DNA of 33,296 bases from an uncultured Oscillospiraceae bacterium (GTDB lineage Bacteria > Bacillota > Clostridia > Oscillospirales > Oscillospiraceae), in assembly GCA_944385275.1 (NCBI GenBank), contig CALWWP010000003.1, positions 1-33,296 of the forward strand, read 5' to 3'. Both the position numbers and the translations under genes were made by a program. The notes under the pieces were generated by a model. It saw nothing but the letters and a program-made list of their open reading frames with translations. It was not told where the DNA came from and did not search any database. Of the stretch, positions 7,676 through 15,736 are shown piece after piece; position 1 is the first letter of the stretch; each line of letters opens with the position of its first letter.

Positions 7676-10288
7676 ATGAAGGGGAAAAGAATATGTTCTA
7701 TGCTGCTTGCTATAAGCTTGGTCGCTGCTATGATCCCTTCTGTTGCACCAGAAGTAAAGGCTTTGGAGGAGCCGGAAACTGCGTATACTTCATCCGAAGC
7801 CATTGTATTTTTGGGTAACAATGAAAGAGAATTGATAGCGCAAAGTGCGGCTAGCATTGGAACTAACTGCGAATTTGATATAGTTGAGACATGGAACTTC
7901 CCCAGCGATGAAAATGGGGAGGTATGTGATTATTTGTCGTTGGTACGATCTGAATTTCTATCTACTGAGGAGTTGATAGAATATTTGGTTCAGCTGGACG
8001 GAGTTTTGTATGCCGAGCCGAATTATTTGATAGACATACAGGAAGTCTCTAATGACAAATATACAGATCTTCAGTGGTGGCTTGCTGACAAAGGCGTCAA
8101 TGCTCCTGAAGTATGGCATAGCGGATCTGCCGGCAACGTGCCGGTAGTAGCTGTTTTAGATACCGGAGTAGATTATACGCATCCTGACCTGAAAGGCATA
8201 ATGTGGACCGGCAACGCATATCACGGCTATGATTTTGCAAATGGTGATTCGGACCCGATGGATGACAACGGACATGGAACTCAATGTGCAGGTATCGTCG
8301 CCGCGGCAGTAAATAATGGAATAGGGATTGCGGGTATCTGCGACCAAGTTCAAATTATGGCCCTTAAGATCTTAGATTCAAACGGGAAAATGGCTAGCAG
8401 CTCGACTATACTTTCGGCATATACCTATATGATAACTCAAAAAAATTCCGGCACTAACTTGGTGGCAGCGAACAATTCTTGGGGAGGCTTAGATATATCG
8501 GCGTCGCTTTCTCTTGCAGTTACTTCTGCAGGAAAAGCCGGGATAATTTCGGTGTTTGCAGCTGGAAACAGCGGCAAGGAGCTGACCGAAAATAAATTGC
8601 TTGAAGGCGCGCGGCCATACTCAATTCATGTCGCGGCTACAGATCAGAGCGGCAAAATAGCGTCTTTTTCCGACTACAGCAGCAACTATGTCGATGTTGC
8701 CGCTCCGGGCGCCGATATTTTAACAACGAATGCGTCTGTCAAAGTGGGATATCCTATGGACATTGTTAAGGAAAATGCGTTGTATTTTGATTCGTTCGAG
8801 GGGTATTTGAGAGAGCGTTCAATGGTCGCATCTGTTGGCGGTCTTGAGTATTCTTCTGAGTTTTATGCAAAGGATGGCCAGGAGACACTGAAGTGGACTA
8901 TAAATGGCAATGCAGCTGAAAAGCAGGCGCTTATGCTTTTGTCGTGGACGGACTGCAGACTGGCGGACAAGGACCCGAGCTGTATGGGGATATATTTTGC
9001 TATGGATAGCGGAACTGATAATAAAGTTGCTGTCAAGGTGGGTATAACGGACACCAGCGGGGAACAGCGCTATACCCTGGCGGCTGCGGTTTTGGAAACA
9101 GGGTATTGGAGCAAGCTTGCGTTTAGAGTTGACAAAGATATCTTGGGAAGAGATGTAAATATAAACTGGAACAGCGCTGTGGTCACAATCGAATGTATGG
9201 ACTATACCATGTCGACGGCGCCTGTTTCCGCAACTGTTTTAATAGACGGTCTTGCCATTTATGAGGAAGAGTACGGACAGTATGAATATGCCTCGGGTAC
9301 GTCAATGGCTGCTCCGATCATTTCGGGTGCAGTTGCGGCATTGGCAAATTACAGCACAGCGAACGGATTGGGATGGAGCATAGATGAGATACGCGCAAGG
9401 ATAATATCGGGTATAGACAGCAACAGTCAGCCTGAGCTTCTGAGCAAGGTCATATCCGGGGGAGAGTTTGACTTAAATGCTGCTATAAGCGATTTGCCAA
9501 AGCCATATATAAGCTCTGTAGAGCAAGAGGGAGAGTTGGTAGTTGTCAAGGGCAGATTTTTTACTGACAGTACCAGCGTAGTTTTTAACGGGAGCGAGCA
9601 GGTAGAAGTTCAGCGGATATCTGATAGAGAACTGCGCTTTGCGCTTCCAAATCATATTAAGGGCGGACTCTATACGGTTCATGTTACGAACGAGACTGAT
9701 ACCAGCAGAGCGGTAATTGAAATCGCAAATAGAGGATATTATTTGGATATTGAGGGACATTGGGCGATTAATGAGATATACTATTTAATTGACAGCGGTA
9801 TAATGAACGGAATATCCGAAACGGAGTTTTCGCCAAATACGCAGGTCACACGCGCTATGTTTGTGACTATGTTGGGAAGGCTGTCGGGAGTCAAAGAAGG
9901 AGATTTCGAGGGGAATACGCAGTTTGAAGATGTCTCCTCTTCAGATTGGTATTATGAATATGTTTTATGGGGTCAAGATTGTGGAATAATAACTGGTGTT
10001 TCAAACACGAGATTTGATCCTATGGGATATATAAGCCGTCAAGACATGGCTACGATGCTTCTGCGGTACATGAATTATCGGGACGTAAATCTGAGCTTTG
10101 TCGACAGCGGAAATGAATTTACAGATGAAAGCGCAGTGGCAGATTACGCCTACGAAGCAGTTAAGATCGTATCGGCGATGGAACTGATCAAAGGTTATCC
10201 GGACGGGAGCTTTGCTCCGAATGGGAATGCTACAAGGGCGGAGGCAGCTACTGTGATCAGCAGATTGATGCTGAAAGTTTTGGCATAG
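7676..10288 (+). CDS. Secreted subtilisin-like (S8) serine protease with IPT and three SLH domains
   Basis: An 870-residue exported protease predicted to be held on the cell surface. A signal peptide (about 1-29, ending PEVKA) is followed by an inhibitor I9-like propeptide segment (to about 120). The S8 domain has the complete set of residues: Asp162 (VAVLDTGVDYTHPD), His200 (NGHGTQCAG), oxyanion Asn266 (NNSWGG) and Ser543 (ASGTSMAAP). The Asn-Ser distance is 277 residues instead of about 66, owing to an insert at about 352-535 that looks like a beta-sandwich. An IPT/TIG-like domain (about 608-685) is followed by SLH repeats at about 690-735, 750-800 and 815-870, which normally bind secondary wall polymers. 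The ATG at 7676 has GGAGGAG eight bases before it; an ATG ten codons upstream lacks such a site. Confidence 0.93.
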   Translation: MKGKRICSMLLAISLVAAMIPSVAPEVKALEEPETAYTSSEAIVFLGNNERELIAQSAASIGTNCEFDIVETWNFPSDENGEVCDYLSLVRSEFLSTEELIEYLVQLDGVLYAEPNYLIDIQEVSNDKYTDLQWWLADKGVNAPEVWHSGSAGNVPVVAVLDTGVDYTHPDLKGIMWTGNAYHGYDFANGDSDPMDDNGHGTQCAGIVAAAVNNGIGIAGICDQVQIMALKILDSNGKMASSSTILSAYTYMITQKNSGTNLVAANNSWGGLDISASLSLAVTSAGKAGIISVFAAGNSGKELTENKLLEGARPYSIHVAATDQSGKIASFSDYSSNYVDVAAPGADILTTNASVKVGYPMDIVKENALYFDSFEGYLRERSMVASVGGLEYSSEFYAKDGQETLKWTINGNAAEKQALMLLSWTDCRLADKDPSCMGIYFAMDSGTDNKVAVKVGITDTSGEQRYTLAAAVLETGYWSKLAFRVDKDILGRDVNINWNSAVVTIECMDYTMSTAPVSATVLIDGLAIYEEEYGQYEYASGTSMAAPIISGAVAALANYSTANGLGWSIDEIRARIISGIDSNSQPELLSKVISGGEFDLNAAISDLPKPYISSVEQEGELVVVKGRFFTDSTSVVFNGSEQVEVQRISDRELRFALPNHIKGGLYTVHVTNETDTSRAVIEIANRGYYLDIEGHWAINEIYYLIDSGIMNGISETEFSPNTQVTRAMFVTMLGRLSGVKEGDFEGNTQFEDVSSSDWYYEYVLWGQDCGIITGVSNTRFDPMGYISRQDMATMLLRYMNYRDVNLSFVDSGNEFTDESAVADYAYEAVKIVSAMELIKGYPDGSFAPNGNATRAEAATVISRLMLKVLA

Positions 10289-10308
10289 TCTTTTAGGAGT
10301 TTTGGCAT

Positions 10309-10701
10309 ATGAATTGGTTACAGAGAATGATGATGGGCAGATACGGGCTTGATCAACTATCGATTGCTTTGCTCGTTATTGCTGTTGTATTGAATGTTTT
10401 GGCCGGATGGACGAATACGGCTCTGCTTAGTATTTTTTCAGTTGTATTTATGGTTTTGGGAGTATGGCGCATGTTTTCCAAAAACATCAATAAGCGCAGG
10501 GAAGAGAACTTTAAGTTTCAGCAGATATATTACAAAACAATAAATTTTTTCAGGCAGGAAAAAAATAAATTCAACACTAGAAAGACACATAAATATTTTA
10601 AATGTCCTAGCTGTAAAAATACTCTCAGGGTTCCAAGAGGCAAGGGCAAGATATATATAACCTGCCCGAAGTGCGGAGAACGCTTTATAGGTAAAACTTA
10701 A
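10309..10701 (+). CDS. Small membrane protein with a C-terminal zinc ribbon
   Basis: A 130-residue protein I do not recognise by family. Two hydrophobic segments (about 17-33 and 37-55) form a probable membrane hairpin, followed by a very basic stretch (KNINKRREE onward, rich in Lys, Arg, Phe and Gln). The last 35 residues form a zinc ribbon with FKCPSCKN and TCPKCGERF, two CxxC pairs 16 residues apart. The basic region suggests that the C-terminus is cytoplasmic. It lies 20 bases after the SLH protease and 25 before the second SLH protein, so co-transcription is likely. AGGAG precedes the ATG by about 11 bases. A sensor or assembly role near the envelope is only a guess. Confidence 0.8.
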   Translation: MNWLQRMMMGRYGLDQLSIALLVIAVVLNVLAGWTNTALLSIFSVVFMVLGVWRMFSKNINKRREENFKFQQIYYKTINFFRQEKNKFNTRKTHKYFKCPSCKNTLRVPRGKGKIYITCPKCGERFIGKT

Positions 10702-10726
10702 TATAAGATGTCACGGAGGAAAAGGT

Positions 10727-11797
10727 GTGAAACGTATACTGTCGGTGCTTGTCATGTTTGCGGTTTTGGGAGGTGTCAGCTTTGCACTAGCTGACACGAA
10801 TGACCCCATAATATCGTATAGCTATATTTCAAACAGCTATGCTTCATCGATATTAACCCAGGGAGACAGCAAAATATCGGACAGCTTTGAGTCAATAGAT
10901 GATGTAATAGAAAATCTGGAGCAGCGCATAGCCGCTTTGTCGGGCGGCTATGTAGGCTATGAATTTGCAAAAGAGTACACAGAGCTTTCACTTGAGCGGG
11001 GAGGAATTGTAACGCTTGCCCCGGGAGCGAGTGTTATACCTTTGCAGGGGACGTTTTTGCTATATCAGCTTGACGGTGACTGCATAGATGTGTCACAAGG
11101 CGCTGAAGTGGGACTAAACACAACAGCACAGACAAATCACCGCTATTTTGCAGCCGAGGAGACTACCGTTCAGTTTATTTCATATACAAATAGTGCCAAG
11201 GTGTTGGTAGATGGATATTATCAGTATGAAATCAGCGGAGATCTGCCGGTACAAGTCCAGTTCATAGATATAAACGGACACTGGGCTCAGGAAGCGATCA
11301 TATATTTGGCGCAGAATGGTATAGTCAATGGCATGTCTGAGCTGGAATTTAGCCCTAACATAGATATGAGCAGAGAAATGTTTGTTACCGTTCTTGGGAG
11401 GATATATGGAGTTGACACATCTCGGTACACATCTTCGTCGTTTTCTGATGTGGATATGGATACGTGGTATGGTCCTTATGTCGCTTGGGCTTCTAGTGTC
11501 GGTGTGGTGGAAGGATATGGTGACGGCGTATTTGGCACAGGAGATGTTGTAACTCGCCAGCAAATGGCTACTCTGATTAAACGCTATGTGGATTATGCAG
11601 GATTAAATATTGAAATCCAGAATTCAAATTATGAGCCGTTTGGAGATGACGCTCAATTAGCTTCGTGGGCTGTGGATTCTGTTCGTTGGGCACAGCAGAC
11701 AGGGCTTTTAACGGGCAGACCGGGGAATATTTTTGACCCGAATGGTACGGCTACACGCGCCGAGGTCTGTACAGTACTATTCCGGATGTTGACATAG
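10727..11797 (+). CDS. Secreted protein with three SLH domains
   Basis: A 356-residue exported protein. The signal peptide is about 1-22 (KRILSVLVMFAVLGGVSFA). The region at about 25-175 has no motif I can name. It contains a short helical stretch (IDDVIENLEQRIAAL) followed by a beta-rich segment with GGIVTLAPGASVIPLQGTF, reminiscent of domains seen in small SLH proteins. Three SLH repeats follow: about 178-235 (INGHWAQEAIIYLAQNGIV), 243-300 (FSDVDMDTWYGPYVAWA) and 305-356 (DPNGTATRAEVCTVLFRML). Each carries a TRAE-like element or a variant of it (SREM, TRQQ, TRAE). The GTG start follows a good GGAGG site. Its SLH repeats match those of the upstream protease in order and spacing, so both probably sit on the same wall polymer. 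Confidence 0.9.
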   Translation: MKRILSVLVMFAVLGGVSFALADTNDPIISYSYISNSYASSILTQGDSKISDSFESIDDVIENLEQRIAALSGGYVGYEFAKEYTELSLERGGIVTLAPGASVIPLQGTFLLYQLDGDCIDVSQGAEVGLNTTAQTNHRYFAAEETTVQFISYTNSAKVLVDGYYQYEISGDLPVQVQFIDINGHWAQEAIIYLAQNGIVNGMSELEFSPNIDMSREMFVTVLGRIYGVDTSRYTSSSFSDVDMDTWYGPYVAWASSVGVVEGYGDGVFGTGDVVTRQQMATLIKRYVDYAGLNIEIQNSNYEPFGDDAQLASWAVDSVRWAQQTGLLTGRPGNIFDPNGTATRAEVCTVLFRMLT

Positions 11798-11817
11798 AAA
11801 GGAATGAGGGCCAATTT

Positions 11818-13410
11818 ATGAGAATTCAGTTTTGTGGAGCGACTAAGATGGTGACTGGCAGCTGTTTTTTAATAGAGGCTGCTGGCAAACGTATATTGGT
11901 AGACTGCGGACTGCAGCAGGGCAAAGATGAGATGGAGCAGGATAAATTCCCATTTATTGCTTCCACCATTGATTATGTCATTGTAACTCATGCGCATATC
12001 GACCATTCAGGGCGGCTGCCAATGCTTGTTAAGTATGGTTTTAACGGACGTATTTTTACGACTAAAATAACAAAGCGCTTGATGTCTATTATGTTGAGAG
12101 ACAGTGCACATATTCAGGAAAACGATGCGGCATGGGAAAACCAAAAGGGTAAAAGAGCTGGAAGGCCAAAGGTTGAGCCTTTATATACAATCATGGATGC
12201 GGAAGCTGTAATGGAATTAGTTAGCGGCTTTCCGTATCAGGAGATGATCCAAGTAGATGAAGGGATCTCTCTTAGGTTCGTGGATGCGGGGCATCTGCTG
12301 GGGTCTGCATCAGCTGAGCTGTGGTTGACCGAGAACGGCGAGACAAAAAAGATAGTTTTTTCTGGAGATATAGGAAACTTTAATCAGCCTATTGTGCGAG
12401 ATCCCCAGTACATTGACAAGGCAGATTATGTGGTAATGGAAAGCACTTACGGTGACAGGAACCACGAAAAGGGTGATTATGTATATACGGAGGGACTTGC
12501 ACAGATCATAGATTCTACATGCGCAAAAGGCGGAAACGTGATTATTCCATCATTTGCAGTGGGACGCACACAAGAACTTTTGTACTATATAAGAGAAATC
12601 AAGGAGAGAGGCTTGGTAAAAAGCCGCCCGGACTTCAAGGTATATGTTGACAGCCCGCTTGCTAATGAAGCTACAAGGATATACTCTGGAGATCTGAGTG
12701 GATTTGTAGATCCGGCGGCAGATGAAATTATTAAAAACGGAGGAGAAATGTTTCGCTTTGACGGATTGTGTCTTTCACAGACGTCAGACGAGTCAAAAGC
12801 TTTAAATACTGATCCTGAACCCAAGGTCATTATATCAGCAAGCGGCATGTGTGATGCCGGACGTATTAGGCATCATTTAAAACACAATTTGTGGCGTGAA
12901 GAATGTACGATTGTATTTGTAGGCTTTCAAGCCGCAGGGACGCTTGGACGTTCTTTGCTGGATGGTATAGCGAAAGTTAAACTTTTTGGAGAGGAAATTG
13001 CGGTCAAAGCTAAGATTATAAACTTTAAAGGCCTGTCTGCGCACGCAGATAAACAGGGACTTACAAAATGGATATCGTCATTTGATCCAAAACCGAGTCA
13101 TGTTTTTGTCGTACATGGTGAAAAAGCGGTTTCCGAAAGTTTTGCACAGTATTTACGCGAACTGTCTTTTCCAGCTCACGCTCCGGATTATGGAGAGGTA
13201 TATGATCTGCTTAGTAACTCTGTGGCTGTATTTGGTACAGAGCCTGTTTTAAAGAAGTCGAAATCCAAAGAAACAGGGGTGTATGCTGCATTACTGTCGC
13301 TTGGCGAGCAGCTTATGGAGGTCATACACAGGAACAAGGGCGGAACTAACAGAGATTTGAAAAAATTTGCGGATCAAATCAGAAAGCTTATAGAAAAATG
13401 GGATAGATAA
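11818..13410 (+). CDS. Beta-CASP metallo-beta-lactamase fold RNA nuclease
   Basis: A 530-residue cytosolic protein of the CPSF/YSH1-like MBL family, whose members are mainly RNA endo- or exonucleases. Metal-binding motif 2, HAHIDH, is at residues 58-63. Motif 3 is FVDAGHLLGSA and motif 4 is VFSGDIGN. The beta-CASP domain follows with MESTYGDR, IIPSFAVGRTQELLYYI and, further on, ISASGMCDAGRIRHHLKH. The C-terminal MBL part has GLSAHADKQGL and VFVVHGEKA. No KH domain is present at the N-terminus, unlike archaeal aCPSF. The C-terminal 70 residues are Lys/Leu-rich and not assigned. It starts 20 bases after the SLH protein and ends at a strong terminator. Why it travels with surface-protein genes is unclear. 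Confidence 0.92.
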   Translation: MRIQFCGATKMVTGSCFLIEAAGKRILVDCGLQQGKDEMEQDKFPFIASTIDYVIVTHAHIDHSGRLPMLVKYGFNGRIFTTKITKRLMSIMLRDSAHIQENDAAWENQKGKRAGRPKVEPLYTIMDAEAVMELVSGFPYQEMIQVDEGISLRFVDAGHLLGSASAELWLTENGETKKIVFSGDIGNFNQPIVRDPQYIDKADYVVMESTYGDRNHEKGDYVYTEGLAQIIDSTCAKGGNVIIPSFAVGRTQELLYYIREIKERGLVKSRPDFKVYVDSPLANEATRIYSGDLSGFVDPAADEIIKNGGEMFRFDGLCLSQTSDESKALNTDPEPKVIISASGMCDAGRIRHHLKHNLWREECTIVFVGFQAAGTLGRSLLDGIAKVKLFGEEIAVKAKIINFKGLSAHADKQGLTKWISSFDPKPSHVFVVHGEKAVSESFAQYLRELSFPAHAPDYGEVYDLLSNSVAVFGTEPVLKKSKSKETGVYAALLSLGEQLMEVIHRNKGGTNRDLKKFADQIRKLIEKWDR

Positions 13411-13414
13411 GTAG

Positions 13415-13450
13415 AAGAACTCCTTTCGTGAATACACGAAAGGAGTTCTT
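13415..13450. terminator. Bidirectional terminator between convergent genes
   Basis: A 16-bp perfect stem (13415-13430 with 13435-13450) has an AATA loop. AAGAA on one side and TTCTTTT on the other allow function on both strands. It separates the beta-CASP gene from the minus-strand GNAT gene, whose stop codon begins immediately at 13451. Confidence 0.9.
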
Positions 13451-14254
13451 TTAATCAAGGCAAAAACCGAAATATCCGTCTTTCGGCAGGCAAATATTTT
13501 TATTTAGGACCTTGGCCATTGCAAACGGACGCGAATGTTCAGATAAAGCGGGAGATCTCAAACGACATTCACTTACAGCAAAATGATTCATAAGGGCAGA
13601 CGCCGCCATGCTGGTATCGCCAAGACATTCTTTAATATATAGAGCTCGATCAGAACCAATCTCTGCGGCGGCGCACCAGCCTTCACCGGAGTAAAAGCTG
13701 AACTGATCCGCAATATATTCGTAAAGCTTTTCGCAGAAGACGACGTGAGAATGAGCACGTAGGTAGTCTTCCCGCAGCTGCGAATATCTTTTGTATAAGA
13801 TTTTTTCAAATTTTATATTATCTGAAAAGCTTTCCAAATAAAACGTTTTTTCTTCTGTCCAAGTAAAAGTGTGATATCCGAAACGGGCATAAAAGGAAAA
13901 CAAAGAGGGTTCTGCCGGAACAAGCGATATCATATCTATACCGTCGGATCTTGAAATTTGCTCAGCTTGTTTTATCAGCTCTGAAGCCAGCCCAAGTCCG
14001 CGGTATTTGGGGAGCGTGGCAAGCGAATACAAATAGGACATGGAGTATTCGGCGCCGGCGGAAGTCCGAAACAGCCCAATATCTGGGAAGGATACTATCG
14101 CAGCGGGGACATGATCGTAAAACATCACCAATGACCTTGCGCAAAGTTTTTCAAAAAAATTTGAAATAAACTCCGGACTATCCCCAAAACATGTGTTCCA
14201 GACAGGTATAATAAGTTCTGGAGTTCCAAGTTTTATGGAAAAAATTTCATTCAT
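13451..14254 (-). CDS. GNAT family N-acetyltransferase
   Basis: A 267-residue cytosolic protein with one clear GNAT domain in the N-terminal half. The acetyl-CoA-binding motif A is LYSLATLPKYRGLGLASELI (RGxGxA type), followed by motif B with SLFSFYARFGYHTF. The C-terminal half (about 150-267) has no motif I can name; Eis-like GNATs have a second domain there. The ATG at 14254 is chosen because GGGGAA lies six bases upstream and the start overlaps the stop of the preceding DUF2156 gene (ATGAATGA, 8-bp overlap), implying coupled translation. A TTG at 14278 is also in frame but less likely. The substrate is unknown. Its downstream end is the bidirectional terminator. Confidence 0.85.
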   Translation of the reverse strand: MNEIFSIKLGTPELIIPVWNTCFGDSPEFISNFFEKLCARSLVMFYDHVPAAIVSFPDIGLFRTSAGAEYSMSYLYSLATLPKYRGLGLASELIKQAEQISRSDGIDMISLVPAEPSLFSFYARFGYHTFTWTEEKTFYLESFSDNIKFEKILYKRYSQLREDYLRAHSHVVFCEKLYEYIADQFSFYSGEGWCAAAEIGSDRALYIKECLGDTSMAASALMNHFAVSECRLRSPALSEHSRPFAMAKVLNKNICLPKDGYFGFCLD

Positions 14255-15146
14255 GGATGCTTCCCCGATATTTTTCAACTAAAAACTCAGGATAGTAAGA
14301 ATTTTTGGCCTTGCGCAGATTTTCCATTCCCATGTCTTCTTCGCGGTTGATATATACTATTTCAGGATACTTGCTTAAAATATATCGGACAAATTCACGG
14401 TTGATCATGGCGTAACTGCCTTGAACAGAGCTGATAGCCTTTTCAAAATGTACTACATATGTGTTGATGTTAAGCCTTTCACCCATTGTAAAGGCTATGA
14501 TATGGCCGCCTAAACGGAGGAGAGCCCCATCAAGACATAAGGACACATAGTTTGTGAAAGAACATTTTATAGCTGAGAGTTCATCGTATACACTCATATG
14601 ATCTCTGACACTGTTCTCAGATGTCCATGTACTGTCCATTTGGATGCACTCGTCTATATTTTCAGGAGTAATCAGCTCAAAGGACCAGTCAGCATTTTCA
14701 AGGAACTTGTTGATATGGTTTCGCTTGGCGTGAAGCTTCTTGCCAGAGAGGTTGGCAAGATGCTCGGCTAAATAGACGTAGTCAAACAGATCTCTCACAG
14801 GTTGAAAACTGCATTTCCCGGGAAACAATTTTTCAAGACGTTCCTTTTGCTCTGCGGTGATGCTTTGTAAGCCTAATGAACCGCCGGCATATTTCAGCAG
14901 TTCTTAAAAAAAAAAAAAAAAGGCTGAGTCATCTGCATTTCCTATGGGCGCAGAATAATATGGAAGACCGTTTAAAAACGTCCTAATGATTAGGCAGTCG
15001 TTTACAATAGCGAAAGACACATTAAAGCTGTCCTTCCAAGAATAAATATTATTGAAACTGAAGTCCGCGCTATGAGTAGGTTCGTTCCAAAGATATGGTG
15101 CGAGTATAGGCTTGTCCTCAATTTCGATAGGTTTAAATGTTATCAC
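14247..15146 (-). pseudogene. DUF2156 (phosphatidylglycerol lysyltransferase-like) gene interrupted by a poly-A/T tract and stop codon
   Basis: Two halves of one DUF2156 protein lie in the same reading frame. DUF2156 is the lysyl-transfer-type double-GNAT domain also found in MprF; this is a soluble stand-alone form. The N-terminal half starts at a GTG at 15146 (GAGGTG nine bases before; another GTG at 15158 is possible) and reads ITFKPIEIEDKPILAPYLW, then SFNNIYSWKD and YYSAPIGNADDSA. It then runs into five Phe codons and TAA at 14904-14906. The same frame continues directly with ELLKYAGGSLGLQS, ITAEQKERLEKLFPG, and the family's KLHAKRNHINKF and NREEDMGMENLRKAKNSYYP. Without the stop the product would be about 299 residues, a normal family length. 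It may be a true pseudogene or a base-calling or assembly error. It overlaps the next gene. Confidence 0.85.
14906..14921. repeat. 16-base homopolymeric A tract
   Basis: Sixteen consecutive A on the + strand (T in the coding sense of DUF2156). The stop codon TAA of the N-terminal half uses its last base. It is the longest homopolymer I noticed in the window and lies inside a gene. Confidence 0.95.
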
Positions 15147-15166
15147 AGATAAAAGCACCTCAGTAC

Positions 15167-15718
15167 TCAGTTTAGGGTAAGCATCATGGACTCGATAGCC
15201 TTTAGATCTTCAAATGTCTCAGGCCGCTTTCTAGGATCACGCAAAAGCGCGGAAGGATGAAAAATAGCCATAAGTTTACGGCCGCCTTCATCAAACCATT
15301 GGCCGTGTTCGCGGGTTATTTTAAAGTCCGGCTTGATTATCCGCATGGCAGCGATCCGCCCCAAGCAGACGATTATTTTGGGGTCTACAAGTTTTATCTG
15401 CTCTTCAAGCCATGGATAACACGCATTTTGCTCCTCTGGAAGCGGATCGCGATTTTTTGGGGGACGGCATTTGACTATGTTTGTAATATATATGTCCTGA
15501 CGGGATAAATCGATCATCGCAAGCATGTCGGTTAAAAGCTGACCTGCTCTTCCGACAAAGGGTTCACCCTGCAGATCCTCCTGTTCGCCGGGTCCTTCAC
15601 CTATGAACATGATCTTGGCTTTGGGTGAGCCGGTGCCAAATACGACATTGGTACGGCTGACTGCAAGTGAACATTTTTGGCAGTTGAGACAGTCTTGATG
15701 AAGTTGAGACCAATCCAT
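15167..15718 (-). CDS. Uracil-DNA glycosylase, family 4 (iron-sulfur)
   Basis: A 183-residue DNA repair enzyme that removes uracil from DNA. Family 4 enzymes carry a 4Fe-4S cluster; the candidate ligands are C10, C13 (or C16), C84 and C100, with the typical spacing of 15 residues between the last two. Motif A is GEGPGEQED at about 40-48, followed by [30 protein letters not shown] lies just after the middle of the chain, and the motif HPSALLRDP is near the C-terminus. The length is normal. It sits 18 bases after the antiporter gene and about 20 before the DUF2156 gene on the same strand, which suggests an operon. A weak AGGA precedes the ATG by 11 bases. The family often bears the label 'phage SPO1 DNA polymerase-related', but nothing phage-like is nearby. 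Confidence 0.94.
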   Translation of the reverse strand: MDWSQLHQDCLNCQKCSLAVSRTNVVFGTGSPKAKIMFIGEGPGEQEDLQGEPFVGRAGQLLTDMLAMIDLSRQDIYITNIVKCRPPKNRDPLPEEQNACYPWLEEQIKLVDPKIIVCLGRIAAMRIIKPDFKITREHGQWFDEGGRKLMAIFHPSALLRDPRKRPETFEDLKAIESMMLTLN

Positions 15719-15736
15719 GTAAATCGGGATCCTTTC

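Noticed and set aside
14906..14921. Programmed slippage or phase-variable switch at the 16-A tract
   Set aside because: The halves share a frame, and tract lengths of 15 or 17 both end at stop codons, so one-base slippage does not restore the product.
15167..15718. Prophage remnant, because family 4 UDGs are often labelled phage polymerase-related
   Set aside because: The label is historical; no phage structural, integrase or att-like sequence is near.
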